Positions 1 through 10,639 of a DNA stretch of 64,000 bases are shown here, piece after piece (positions within the stretch are counted from its first letter, which is position 1; every line of letters begins with the position of its first letter). A program made the position numbers and the translations under genes. The DNA lies in assembly GCF_038502225.1 (NCBI RefSeq), contig NC_091312.1, positions 35,471,126 through 35,535,125 on the forward strand, read 5' to 3'. The notes under the pieces were generated by a model that searched no databases, was not told where the DNA came from, and saw nothing but the letters and a program-made list of their open reading frames with translations. Source of the stretch: Cherax quadricarinatus (taxonomy: Eukaryota > Arthropoda > Malacostraca > Decapoda > Parastacidae).

Positions 1-540
1 TGATTACATTACCATTCACAAGACGATTTAACGTCTCATAACTATTATACAAATTAGAGGTCACTCCATTAAGATCTGAGGCCGATGAGCGAGGATTAAC
101 ACACGGGTATGTCCCCTGGACACACACCCTGGCCGTGCACCTGCCACCCGGTCGAACATTATTCACTAATTTTACCACCCCTTTACAGTGGTCCCGTAAA
201 TCACGTTCCCTCACTCTTCACTAGGGACAGTCACGACACTTCCTATTATGAATTGAGGCCTATATTGATCCTTAGGCCCCCGTGAACGCCAGTTTCCTCA
301 TTCCCGGTTTTCTCAGCCTCCTCACCACATTCAAAACAATCCGCCTCCCCTCTGGCCCGAGTCGCCCCAAACCCCCCGCACATCCGCGCATGCGCAAAGG
401 GAACTCTTGGTTCTACTCTATTTTCAAATACATTTTTGACCCATATAGACACATTAAACACCTATTAGGCACTATAGTTTCGGAAAATTAAAATATTTTC
501 CACAAAATGTGTTACTGGGGATAACTGTAGAAAATTATTC
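1..540. promoter_or_regulatory. GC-richer, promoter-like stretch with NRF-1-type site
   Basis: No convincing gene is seen here. The segment 250-420 is richer in G+C and CpG than the rest of the window. It contains CGCGCATGCGCA at 385-396, which matches the published NRF-1 consensus YGCGCAYGCGCR exactly; NRF-1-type sites sit in many animal housekeeping promoters. I infer a promoter or 5' flank of a gene lying mostly off the left edge. Short ORFs on both strands show no recognisable domain and I treat them as chance. Direction of transcription is not known. Confidence 0.35.
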
Positions 541-547
541 CTTTTGT

Positions 548-845
548 ATGTATGTAAGTAAGTTTATTCAGGTATACACAAATACAGTTACATAGATTAT
601 CATACATAACAACATATGTGCAGAGAGCCTAGGATAACCCAAAAAAGTCAGAGTGACTTATTTCCATTGCCTTCACTCACAACATCATTTCTTCTCAAAA
701 TGATGTTACATGAGAATGGGAGTGTTCTTCTTTATTTATTCTACTGTATCAATGTAGAGACAACCTGTACACAATGTAACTTGTACACAAACCAGACGTG
801 TACACTTTGTTTACAAAACTTACCTTCGCCTGGTTTGTTTACATA
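548..845 (-). repeat. SINE-like remnant (tail and core fragment)
   Basis: From about 560 the text runs through a stretch with 'aggataacccaa' and 'gacttatttccattg', both also present in the tRNA-headed SINEs at 43287-43590 and 5663-5822. The tRNA-like head is missing. Beyond 700 the sequence is AT-rich with no gene. Confidence 0.4.
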
Positions 846-935
846 ACTCTGCACCTGTCCCCTCTCATGCACTCATTCTTTCTCTCTCTCATTTATTCGT
901 TTTATCTCATTTACTTACTCCTGACCCTACATTAA

Positions 936-2008
936 CCCCTTCAGGGTCCAAGGCCCAAATCTGAAGTGGTGCCCCAGTGTCCAAGAATTTAAAAAAAAAA
1001 AATTTGTTATTTTTTCTTATGAAATGGTAGAGAATCTTTTTGTGAAGGTAATAAAACAAAAAGTACGAAATTTGATGGAAAATTGACGAAATTATGCTCT
1101 CGCGAATTTTGATGTGTCAGCGATATTCACGAATTGGCGATTTTGCCGACTTTGACTCCCATTTTAGGCCAATTACATTATTCCAGTCAACCAAATTCTT
1201 AGCTATTTCACTAGTATTCCTTCTATTCTATCGATTGAGCACAAGAAATCGCCAAGTCAACTGTTTCAACTACAAATTAAAGTGATCGGAAATTGTTAAT
1301 TTGGCCAATTTAACACAAAGTTCAAAATATTCCAATTTCAAAATAGGGTCCAGAATAAACAATGTAGGTATTCCTGGAACTAAACTAACATTTCCTCTGT
1401 TCATTAGTTACGTTTTGAGGCTTTACAAATAAATTCCATTTTGATTTTTTATTCACATAATGAATTTTTATTCACACCAAAAAATAGAAGATTTACAGTT
1501 ATGCAATAGGGTAATAATTGTATAAATATCATCACCCTATTTGTGAATGCATGAGACCCACCAGCTGGCGTGTATTAGACGTGTGAGGTCGTTTGTTTAC
1601 TCTTGAATATCGGCAAAAATTTAACATTTCTGCTACTTTGAGCTCAGTTTCAAGCCATTTCCAGTGCTAAAACCAATCAAAATCATCTCTATTTCTGTAA
1701 TATGTCTTCCATTCTATCAAATGAGACCAAGAAATCGCAAATAGAACTATAAAAAACATATGAAAAAACACTGCAAAGTCGCTGTTTTAATCGAAAAATC
1801 ATGATTTCAGTTTTTTTCTCTCATTATACACAACGTGCTGCAGGATCTGTTTTATGTGGTGCACACATACCACATAGATGTATTTTCTCATATCTAGGCC
1901 CAAATGTACCACTCACAGTTTATCAGAGAGAGCTGAGCTCATGACGTAGATCTACGGTTTGGACCCTGAACGTAAAGCCGTAGATCTACGGGACGGACCC
2001 TCAAAGGG
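936..2008 (-). mobile_element. Non-autonomous piggyBac element (MITE), deletion derivative of the 7998 element
   Basis: It is bounded by TTAA at 932-935 and 2009-2012 and starts CCCCTTCAGGGTCCA. Its left 50 bp match the reverse complement of the right end of the autonomous element (14340-14413). Its right end, with two copies of the CGTAGATCTACG palindrome, matches the reverse complement of that element's left end. It is therefore an inverted internal-deletion derivative of the same family. The interior of about 950 bp is non-coding. The empty target, 'ctacaTTAAgactac', is visible in repeat copies near 7210 and 2190. Confidence 0.85.
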
Positions 2009-2012
2009 TTAA

Positions 2013-2423
2013 GACTACAAATATTTTAAGGTAAGTAATGAGTGAACTGTATATACATTTTATCGCTCTGGGATGCTTAAATATCATAGAATAGTATGTG
2101 TGGGTGGGGTGGCCTGGTAAGGTAGCTTGGCTGACTACCATACATACCACAGTTGATTTCTTACAATAAATACTACTTGTCTCACCCTAGATTAAGACTA
2201 AATATTTTAAAGTAAGTAATGAGTGCACTATGTTTGTATTGTACTTTTTTATTGTTTTTTGATGCCTGGTTCTATTGCTAACTTAATATATGTTAGTGTA
2301 AACTTGTTATCTAGTGTTTTTATGCATTTATAAGTGGAAAAAAAGGGTGTTCCACTTTACGGCGGTTTCTGCTTTACGGCGGTAGCCTGGAACCTAACCT
2401 GCCGTATAAGTGGGGCCCTACTG
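2013..2423 (+). mobile_element. Right end of TA-flanked DNA transposon X (copy 1)
   Basis: The segment carries the internal X motif 'attaagactacaaatattt' in repeated form and ends in GTGGGGCCCTACTG at 2423, followed by TA. The same terminus closes X copies at 7618 and 20435. The left end is not identified. There is no ORF. The TIR and TA target suggest the Tc1/mariner-pogo superfamily. Confidence 0.55.
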
Positions 2424-2473
2424 TATATAAGTGGGGCCGTACTGTATAGTACACTACTGTATAAACATTTAGT

Positions 2474-2638
2474 AATATACTAAAAATTTTATAAATGGCG
2501 CAAAAGTGACATTAAAACAATATCCAACATGGCTGACACAAACCCACTGCCATTATGGTATGCTCCTTGCTTAGCGATGAATTCCTTTACCGATGTGGTC
2601 TTCGGAATGGAACTCCATCGTTATGTGAAGAAAGGCTG
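2474..2638 (-). mobile_element. Truncated Y-type MITE (copy 3)
   Basis: Read on the minus strand it begins CAGCCTTTCTTCACATAACG and continues into sequence shared with the Y copies at 5010 and 24943. A TA follows at 2639-2640. The far end is missing. Confidence 0.6.
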
Positions 2639-2726
2639 TATTAAGTGAGCAATATAGCCAGGGCTAAAAAATGCACATACAGTACACGCATTACTTACCT
2701 TACTTACCTTTCATCGTTAGCTGATA

Positions 2727-3037
2727 CAGGTCGGCCATCACTAATCCGGCAATCAGTTATCTGGTTCCATTAGTAATCCAGCACTAATTTCAGCTAGCAT
2801 AATTTCAAATTTCATCATTATACTGACTCAAATTTCATCATTATACTGACTCAGAAATTGTGCAGATGGTTGTAAATCCACAGCAGCAAGCCAGTGGAGG
2901 AGAAAGCAGTGATGAAAATGAGGAAGATGTAGCAGTCTCTCTATTGAAAAGGTTAATTAAGTGTATTTTAACCTAACCATTCTGTAATCTGGCACACTAC
3001 AGGTCCCAATGATGCCAGATTAGTGATGGCTGACCTG
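2727..3037 (+). mobile_element. 311-bp TA-flanked MITE with 25-bp TIRs
   Basis: It starts CAGGTCGGCCATCACTAATC and ends with the near-exact reverse complement. TA lies at 2725-2726 and 3038-3039. The interior around 2870-2950 can be read as an acidic peptide fragment (..SSDENEEDVAV..), the kind of C-terminal remnant found in CENP-B/Tigger-like transposases; this is inference. It is non-autonomous. Confidence 0.7.
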
Positions 3038-3092
3038 TAGCAAGTGGTGTATATATTGTATAGGAAGTCTGAATAAATGAAGAATGGGTATT

Positions 3093-3778
3093 CAGTAGAA
3101 TCCCAGTTTTCGTCTTCAATCCATTCCAGAAGGTCGGCTGAAAACTGATTTGTACAAAAACTGAAGTAATATTTCCCATAAGAAATAATGTAAATCCAAT
3201 TGATCCGTTCCATACACCAAAAATATTAACAAAAAATACATTTTATAGAGAATAACTATAGTTGTACATGCAGAAAACAATGAAATGGATAAATGAGCAT
3301 TTAACATCACTTTTACCTTTATTGAAGACTCTTGTTGGCATATGGAAGACAGGGAGGAGGGGAGAGGGAGGAGAGGTTATTGTTTGGAAGGGAAATCCCC
3401 CTCCATAAGGACTTCAGGTATCAAAGCCCTATCTGGGGTTACTTCCCTTCTTTGTCTTTTACTGGCACTAGGACCAGCTTGAGTCACTGGACCCTGTGGT
3501 CCCATGGTGGCTTATTTAGCAGTTGCAAGCACAAAAAACAATGGATTACATATTATAAAATGTTTCGGATGAACATGTGGAGTAATGCTCACCAAACGAG
3601 TAACAAAGGCAGACTAAGTCACTAACATATGAGCAGCCACATCCCGCGGGCAGGTGGATACGTCTGGTATGGACAATTTCCGAGCGGATATAGGAAAACG
3701 GGGAAAATTTTGCCGAAAAAAGTAGTCAAAAACGGAATTGTTCGATAACCGGACTGGACGAAAACCGGGGTACCAATG
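3093..3778 (-). mobile_element. Internally deleted Tigger/pogo-like element
   Basis: Ends share a TIR core (CAGTTTTCGTC / GACGAAAACCG) and the right end is followed by TA. The interior (about 3380-3520) carries, in antisense, the same C-terminal blocks as the Tigger derivatives at 18547 and 21364, including the 'actaggaccagcttga' stretch and the 'ccatggtggcttattt' start region. The reading frame is decayed. Confidence 0.6.
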
Positions 3779-3944
3779 TAATTGAAAACCCCTGTATTAG
3801 TGAAACACTGTAAAGCAAGGTGTTGTAAAGTGGGGCCCTGGTTGTATATATGTCACTCAAAAGATTTGCTTTCATTTACAGCAGGGACCCGCTTTTCGGC
3901 ATTTCGTCTAACGGCATTCTGCTAATATGGCAATCTCAAATTAC

Positions 3945-4595
3945 ATATTTATTTATTTATTTATTTATTTATAATTTGAGCACACTTACAGAGGTACAAA
4001 AAAAATACAGATAAGAGCAGCATGCCAAAGCCACTTATACTATGCATAGCATTACGGGCTGGCTTAAAATTAACTTAAGATTAACTAAGCAATGATGAAA
4101 TCAGTGAAAAACATTAATGTAAACTGATTACTATAAAGCACAAGTGAGTATTACAAAGTCAGGTCATATGGTTGCATGCATTGTTATAAATTCAGTAGAA
4201 TGGAGTATTCTGTTAGGTAGTGTATTTAAAAAATAATAAAGTTAGATTGGGTTTTAGGTTTAACATTTATGTGATATAATTGTGAGAAACATTTAAGATA
4301 TACAATTTATAAGGTTCAGTTATTCAGTATTTATTTGGTTTTGGGTGAGTAAGTGATCTTTGAGAAGAGACTTGAATTTATAAACAGGTAGTGTTTCTTT
4401 TATATTTACAGGTAATGAATTCCAGATTTTAGGGCCTTTTATGTGCATTGAGTTTTTGCATAGCGTGAGATGGACACGAGGAATATCAAAGAGTGATCTG
4501 TGCCTTGTGTTATGGTCATGTGTTCTGTTGAGGTTGGCAAGGAGATGTTTGAGGGGAGGGTTAATATCAGAGTTGAGTGTTCTATGTATGACCAA
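3945..4595 (-). pseudogene. LINE-C 3' end, 5'-truncated (RT C-terminus)
   Basis: The minus-strand frame 4595 to 4320 encodes the LINE-C carboxy end (..HNTRHRSLFDIPRV.., ..GPKIWNSLPVNIKE..), which recurs in the copies at 38348, 44087 and 58068. The 3' UTR follows and ends in a (TTTA)n tail at 3950-3972. The copy interrupts X between 'caaatta' and 'tgaccaaaa', a join seen unbroken at 16097-16110. It has no catalytic residues and cannot move. Confidence 0.75.
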
Positions 4596-4674
4596 AACTT
4601 CCTATACGGCAAGCAGTCTTTCAAATACAGCGCGCGCCACCCAGTTTGTTTACATTCTCCATCAGCACATCTCT

Positions 4675-5005
4675 CTATTATGTAATAATAATCACTCTTG
4701 GGCACACTAAATGTCTAATTTTGCATCAATATAGACATTTTCATTAATCCATCTATGATATTTTCTTCAAAATTATATAAGAAACATGGAGGTGTGGTTG
4801 CCAGGTGGAGGGAAAACATTACGTAACACTAATAATAATCACTCTTGGGCACATTAAATGGCTTATTTTACATCAATATAGACATTTTCATTAATCCATC
4901 TATGATATGTCCTTCAAAATTATATAAGAAATACGTTACATAGCATGTAAACACACTGTTTATATGCTATGGAGGTCTGGTTACCGGGCAGAGAGGAAAT
5001 ATTAC
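4675..5005 (+). repeat. Tandem repeat inside X, two units of about 150-180 bp
   Basis: Units begin 'taataataatcactcttggg' and end near 'attacgta', at about 4684 and 4828. Further units at 6577 and 6763 continue the array across the Y insertion, and one more lies at 17434. No coding content is seen. Confidence 0.6.
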
Positions 5006-5173
5006 GTAACAGCACTCTCCTCACTTAACGACGGAGTTCCATTCCTGAGACCACATTGTTAAATGAATTCGTCGCTAAGTGAGGAGCATACTATAATGGT
5101 AGTGAGTTTGTGTCAATCATCGCTGATATTGTTTTAATGTCACTTTTGCACCATTTATAACATTTCTGGTATA

Positions 5174-6420
5174 CAGTGGACCCCTGACCAACGGCGGCAT
5201 TGACTAACGCCAAATTCATCTAACGGCGCTCTTTGGCGTAAAAATATTGGCTCTACCAACGGCAAAAAACTCCTCTAATGGCTTTCGTCCTGAACAAGTC
5301 CATGCGACCAGAGCGTGGCCTGAGCGGGCGCAGCTACTCCAAGACTCAGTGTGCCAATGTCTACAAGCTGTTTCGGTTGATTCCACAGGTACCTGCGATA
5401 TATTTTGTATTATTCCAGTGTTATTTGTGCTTGTAACTGCTAAATAAGCCACCATGGGCCCCAAGAAAGCTTCTAGTGCTAACTCTGTGGTAAAAAGGGT
5501 GAGAAATACTATCGAAATATTATCGTACCACGATCAGCTGCTGCTGCACCACCATCAGCTGTTGCTGCACCACCTTCAGCTGTTGCTGCACCACGGTCAG
5601 CTGTACTACTTGAAGATGTGGAGAAACTGTTGTTGGTGTGGCTGATTGAGAATACCAAGAAACAATTAACCCCAGAGGGTTAGCCACCCATTATAACCCA
5701 AGAAAGTCAATGCGTCATCAAGGACTGTCTAACTTATTTCTATTGGGCTCTTTAATCTTGTCCCCCAGGATGCAACCCACACCAGTCAACTAACACCCAG
5801 GTGAACAGAAAAAATTCCTGGAACTAGTGCTCATATTAGTGAATTTAAGGTCAGCAAAGGTTGGTTTGAGAGATTTAAGAATCATAGTGGCATACAATGT
5901 GATAAGACATGGCAAAGCTGAAAAATTCCAACCCCAACAAGTGTTTAATTGTGACGAAACAGGCATGTTCTGGAAGAAAATGCCAAACAGGACCTACATT
6001 ACTCATTACTCAGGAGGAGGCACTCTCAGGACACAAGCCTATGAAAGACAGGCTAACTCTCAAGTTTTGTTGTAATGCTAGTAGGGATTGCAAAGTGAAG
6101 CCGTTACTTATGTATCACTGTGAAAATCCCAGTGTGTTCAAGAGAAACAGTGTCTCATCACTCAACAATACTCTTCAATAAAGGTAAGTGTCATTTTAGT
6201 ATTTATTTATGTATGTATTGGGCATGTCTCATTGTTTTCTGTGTAGGGAAATGTATATTTCACAAAGAAAAAAATTATTTTTTTAATACTTTTGGCTCTC
6301 TGGAACGGATTAATTGGATTTCCATTATTTCTTATGGGGAAAATTAATTCGACTAATGGCTAATACGACTAAAGGCTAACTATCTAGAACGGATTAAAGC
6401 CGTTGGTTGAGGGTCCACTG
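5174..6420 (+). pseudogene. Decayed Tigger/pogo-like transposase element
   Basis: The element starts CAGTGGACCCCTGACC after TA and ends GGTTGAGGGTCCACTG. The start region reads MGPKKASSANSVVKRVR, as in the other Tigger copies here. At 5827-6160, across frameshifts, come a CENP-B-type DNA-binding fragment (EFKVSKGWFERFKN) and the first catalytic Asp block (VFNCDETGMFWKKMPNRTYI). The remaining DDE residues and the middle are absent. A SINE fragment lies at 5663-5822, and an imperfect 'cagctgttgctgca' repeat at 5530-5605. It is not functional. Confidence 0.75.
5663..5822 (-). repeat. SINE fragment inside the Tigger
   Basis: It shares 'gggttagccacc', 'cccaagaaagtcaatgcgtc' and 'aactaacacccaggt' with the complete SINE at 43287-43590. 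The tRNA-like head is missing. It sits between two Tigger coding blocks. Confidence 0.65.
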
Positions 6421-6576
6421 CATTTTTAAATTTTTATACAATAGTGTACTGTATATTGAAATAAACAGAATAGAAGAAATCAGCTCTAATTATTTAAGTA
6501 TGAATACTGATTTGAGAGCCCATCGTAAGTCCAAGGCATCGGTAAACAAATATGTTGCTAAGTGAGGAGAGGATGT

Positions 6577-6945
6577 ACTAATAATAATCACTCTTGGGCA
6601 CATTAAATGTCTTATTTTATGTTAATATAGACATTTTCATTAATCCATGATATTTTCTTCAAAATTATATAAGACACAAGTTATATAAACATAGCATATA
6701 AACATGCTGTTTATATGCTATGGAGGTGTGGTTGCCGGGCGGAGAGGAAACATTACGTAATACTAATAATAATCACTCTTGGGGCACATTAAATGTCTTA
6801 TTTTACGTTAATATAGACATTTTCATTAATCCATCTATGAAATTTTCTTCAAAATTATGTAAGAAACACATTACATAGCATATAAACATGCTATGTTTAT
6901 ATGCCTGGTGGAGGGAAAATATTACATTTTCTCTGGTCCACCAAA
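6577..6945 (+). repeat. Tandem repeat inside X, further two units
   Basis: Two more units of the array described at 4675, starting near 6577 and 6763. They include 'catataaacatgctgtttat', a partly palindromic stretch. No gene is present. Confidence 0.55.
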
Positions 6946-7883
6946 AAAAAACGTGTATGAATCTGCATTTGGCCAAGTCACTCCTCCACTCTGCTTTTGT
7001 TTACAATTCTCGGCATGAATTATTCATTACCTCTCCCTTCGTTTATGATGACATCTAAAGGTAGTTGTTAGAAACGATTAAATTCAGTGAAAAAGGTATG
7101 TCGATGGTAATAATATGGCTCTTGGCAGCATTAAATATTTATAGCTATGTAGCTCAGGCTACCTACATCTACTGGCTACCTACACTGACTTCCTACAAAT
7201 AAATTCTAATTGCCTCTCATCCTACATTAAGACTACACATATTTTAAGGTAAATAATGAGTGTACTGTATGTGTATTTTACCTCTCTGGGCTGCTTTAAA
7301 TATCGTATATTAAGTATGAGACAGTGAGCCAGGGATACCTACACCTGACCTCCTACAAATAAGTACTACTCACCTCTCACCGTACATTAAGACTGCAAAT
7401 ATTTTAATGTAAGTAATGAATGTACTGTGTATGCATTTTACTTTTTGTTGTGTTTTTTAATGCCTAGTTCTATTACTAAATTAATATAAGTTAGAGTACA
7501 TTTGTCTAGCATTTATATGCATTTATAAATGGAAAAAAATGGCGTTCTGCTTTCCGGCGATGTCTGCTTTCCAGCAATAGCCTGGAGCCTAACCTGCCAC
7601 ATAAGTGGGGCCCTAGTGTACACTCATCACTTTTATATTCAAAGTTAAGCTCCTCAAACATCACCGCCTGGCAGTTGTAGCCTGATATTTTGAGAATAAC
7701 GATACAAGTTCAAGGTACATAAAAGTTACTGTACATTAAATGGTTCATCAATATGTAATGTAAAACCTAATACGTATAGATTCCTGCATAGTTTTGTACC
7801 AAAAGTAAGTGTGGTGCCAAGTGTAGCTCTTGGGAAACTTAAGCAAAGTAATATCCTGTAGCCAATGCTATATCACCAGAACT

Positions 7884-7918
7884 GGTTCCCTTCTTTTACC
7901 AATGAAAAGAAGGGAACC
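7884..7918. repeat. Perfect 14-bp inverted repeat, 7-nt loop
   Basis: GGTTCCCTTCTTTT (7884-7897) is followed by accaatg and its exact reverse complement (7905-7918). It lies in otherwise featureless sequence (7620-7990) with no ORF. A role as hairpin or as a MITE core is not established. Confidence 0.6.
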
Positions 7919-8213
7919 AAGTCTGGAGAGAAGTTTCCTACCAGTTTCTACACCTTTCTTCCTAAAATCTGCACACACACACAGGTCGCAGTATTAACCC
8001 TTTCAGGGTCCATCCCGTAGATCTACGGCTTCACGTTGAGTGTCCAAACCGTAGATCTACGCCAAAATTCTAGCGCCGTCAAATTTAGCGCGAAAACGCT
8101 CATAGGCCTACATGTGAGAGAACGGGTCTGCGTGGTGGGTGTGCGCCATAAACAAAAAATCTAGGCACCCGCATAGCATTGTGGGAACGCCGGCTCAGTT
8201 ACCCTTGTTCACC

Positions 8214-10466
8214 ATGCCTCGTCGCAAGTCAGCTCTCACTCCCCGGAAAATTGGGATTCTCCTCTTCCTATCTGATAGTTCTGACACTGATGGAAGTGGA
8301 AATGAAGACGAATTCTACGGCTTTGATCAGTTAGTGACCGAAAAGAATGACCAGGATATCGATAATAGTGCAGAAAACCCTGACGATCCTCAACCTTCTA
8401 CCTCTGGTGTGGGCACTCGTGACTCACGGTCGGTTGTTCCTCATCGCAAGAGAAAACTAATATTTTCGCGTGGCCAGGCCTCTGACTTCAGTAATGATGA
8501 TGATAGTGACGTGGACTGTGATTTTATTGCGCTCGACGATCATTCGAGTAGTGATAGTGAGGAATCATATTCACCAGTGAAGCGTCGGTATGTTCGCCGC
8601 TGCATGCGCTCGGGTAGTGTACCCTATGCTGTGCCCAGGGGACGGAGTACATCCCGGAGTACATCCTGGAGTACATCCCGTGGCCCAACACCAATTTTAG
8701 GTAGTGATAGTGAGGATGATGTGGCTACACTTGGCATGGATAGACCACAGGCATCAGTGGATGGTGTTAGTGGTGATGGTAATGGCAACGCCATGCGTGA
8801 CTCACCAGGCCACGCTGGGACCCACGCTGCTGACTCGTCAGTTCAAGGACAAAGCGGAGCGCCAGCCACCAGCCCACCACAACCACAACCACCCGCACAA
8901 CCAGCCTATGATGTCCAGTATCTACCAGCAAACCGTATGTGGGATTGGCAGCAAAATCCCAATTTTGTTCCCAAGCCTCACCACTTTGATGACTCTCAAA
9001 GTGGAATTCTACCTACTTGTCCCCTTGGAACCACGGCCAAAGAACTGGAATTCTTTGAATTATTCTTTGACCAGCCATTGATGGAAATTATTGTCAGGGA
9101 AAGTAATAAGTATTTTGAGTACACTATGGCAAATACGATCTTATCACCACAGTCAAGACTACACAGGTGGAAAGAGACGACTGTTGCAGAAATGTATTTG
9201 CTTTTTGCAACAATAATGCTTATGCCTCACGTCTATAAGCATAATATAAAAGCATACTGGTCCACAGATCGGGTAATTTCTACCCCGGTCTTCAGTGAAA
9301 TCATACCAGTGAACAGGTTTATCTTACTCTTACGTATGTTGCACTTCTCTGACAAAACCAGGCCTGACAGAAGTGACAGGTTATACAAGATTAGAAATGT
9401 TTTCATGTATCTCAAACAAAAGTTCAGCATATACTTTTATCCATTCAAGAATCTTGTAATTGACGAGTCTTTGATTTTGTTCAAAGGTAGACTGTCATTC
9501 AAGCAGTATATACCGAGCAAGAGGAAACGCTTTGGCATAAAACTGTTTGTACTCTGTGATTGTGACAGTGACCTGGTGTTGGATATTGTTGTATACACGG
9601 GTAGTAAAACATTGAAAGATACCAAGATGTTATTGGGTATCTCAGGTGACATAGTGAGAAACATGATGGCACCTTATCTTGGTAAGGGGCATACATTATA
9701 TACCGATAACTGGTACACAAGCCCATTACTCAGTGATTTCATGCGAGTGAACAAGACAGATGTGTGTGGCACAGTGCGTTCTAATCGTAAATATATGCCC
9801 AGGCTCAACGCAGGTGCTCGTGGTGATGACATGCAGGTGTTTACTGCCAATGACATCATGGCATTACGGTGGCATGACAAACGAGATGTCACATTGTTGA
9901 CAACCATTCACCGTAATGAAATGCAAGACAGTGGCAAAGTTGATCGAGTGACTAATGAACGTATTCGAAAACCAGTGACAGTGATTGATTATACACAAAA
10001 CATGCGCTTGGTTGACAAATGTGACATGCAGATTGGTTTTCTTGACTGTGTTCGTAAGAGTTACAAGTGGTACATGAAACTTTTCTTCCTCCTCATGGAC
10101 ATTTCAATGCTCAATGCATATAATATGTACCAAATAAAGACTGGCAACAGACCACCGTATGGTGAATTTTGTTTGTCTGTTGTCAGACAACTCATAATGA
10201 AGTACCAGGTAAGAACACCTGCTATACAACACGGTCCTCGAATTTCTCAGGATATACCCAAGCGTTTGAGGAGGGAAGGTGATCATTTCATAATACAACT
10301 TCCTTCAACTCAGAAGAAATTTGCTCAGAAGAGATGCATCGTCTGTGCACAAACAAAACGACGGCAACAAAGACGCAAAGACACTCGGTTTATGTGTGAG
10401 GAATGTAAGGTGCCTCTGTGCATGGTGCCTTGTTTCAAGGAGTTCCACAAGCTCCAGCAGTTCTAA
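8214..10466 (+). CDS. piggyBac-family transposase (intact)
   Basis: The product should catalyse hairpin-type cut-and-paste transposition at TTAA. I chose the ATG at 8214 (context ttcaccATGcc) over an upstream in-frame GTG because nuclear genes start at ATG; this gives 750 residues. Residues 1-240 are acidic, Ser/Asp-rich and low-complexity, as in other PGBD proteins. The DDE_Tnp_1_7 domain follows, from about residue 245 (NRMWDWQQNPNF). Catalytic Asp candidates are D417 (VIDESL), D498 (YTDNWYTS) and D555 (WHDKRDVTLLTTIH). The C-terminus (about 710-747) has CxxC..CxxC..C..C..H spacing, a cross-brace zinc domain typical of the family that binds TIR DNA. There is no stop, frameshift or intron. 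It could be active, recently active, or supply enzyme in trans to the nearby MITEs. Confidence 0.92.
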   Translation: MPRRKSALTPRKIGILLFLSDSSDTDGSGNEDEFYGFDQLVTEKNDQDIDNSAENPDDPQPSTSGVGTRDSRSVVPHRKRKLIFSRGQASDFSNDDDSDVDCDFIALDDHSSSDSEESYSPVKRRYVRRCMRSGSVPYAVPRGRSTSRSTSWSTSRGPTPILGSDSEDDVATLGMDRPQASVDGVSGDGNGNAMRDSPGHAGTHAADSSVQGQSGAPATSPPQPQPPAQPAYDVQYLPANRMWDWQQNPNFVPKPHHFDDSQSGILPTCPLGTTAKELEFFELFFDQPLMEIIVRESNKYFEYTMANTILSPQSRLHRWKETTVAEMYLLFATIMLMPHVYKHNIKAYWSTDRVISTPVFSEIIPVNRFILLLRMLHFSDKTRPDRSDRLYKIRNVFMYLKQKFSIYFYPFKNLVIDESLILFKGRLSFKQYIPSKRKRFGIKLFVLCDCDSDLVLDIVVYTGSKTLKDTKMLLGISGDIVRNMMAPYLGKGHTLYTDNWYTSPLLSDFMRVNKTDVCGTVRSNRKYMPRLNAGARGDDMQVFTANDIMALRWHDKRDVTLLTTIHRNEMQDSGKVDRVTNERIRKPVTVIDYTQNMRLVDKCDMQIGFLDCVRKSYKWYMKLFFLLMDISMLNAYNMYQIKTGNRPPYGEFCLSVVRQLIMKYQVRTPAIQHGPRISQDIPKRLRREGDHFIIQLPSTQKKFAQKRCIVCAQTKRRQQRRKDTRFMCEECKVPLCMVPCFKEFHKLQQF

Positions 10467-10639
10467 AACCATGTCCAGTGATTGTAAATATGTAAATATA
10501 TGATAGAACATTAGTATTATACAAGATTTGTATTTCTTTTTCTGTCTCATAAACACGCTAGATAACAGGGATATCTTGCAACTCCTACTTACACTTTGGT
10601 CACACTTCACAGACACGCACATGCATATATATATATATA

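Larger units (their letters stand above)
5010..6575 (+). mobile_element. Y-type MITE (copy 1) carrying a nested Tigger
   Basis: The left TIR CAGCACTCTCCTCACTTAACG and right TIR ending AGTGAGGAGAGGATG (TA follows) match Y copy 2 at 24943-25970. Y copy 2 also shows the join where the Tigger (5174-6420) was inserted here. Y itself is non-coding, about 320-340 bp without insertions. Confidence 0.65.
3879..7618 (+). mobile_element. DNA transposon X (copy 2) with nested insertions
   Basis: The left end CAGCAGGGACCCGC follows TA (3877-3878). The right end GTGGGGCCCTAGTG precedes TA (7619-7620). Its own sequence matches X copy 3 (16037-20435), for example 'ttatgaccaaaa' and 'tttgtttacattctcc'. It has been invaded by a LINE-C 3' fragment (3945-4590) and by Y copy 1 (5010-6575). 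No transposase ORF of its own is visible, so it appears non-autonomous. Confidence 0.6.

Noticed and set aside
246..491. Short ORFs on both strands in the promoter-like region
   Set aside because: No domain and no splice or start context.
8139..8213. Upstream start for the piggyBac transposase
   Set aside because: The frame opens with GTG; the ATG at 8214 has better context, and the 25 extra residues are not family-like.
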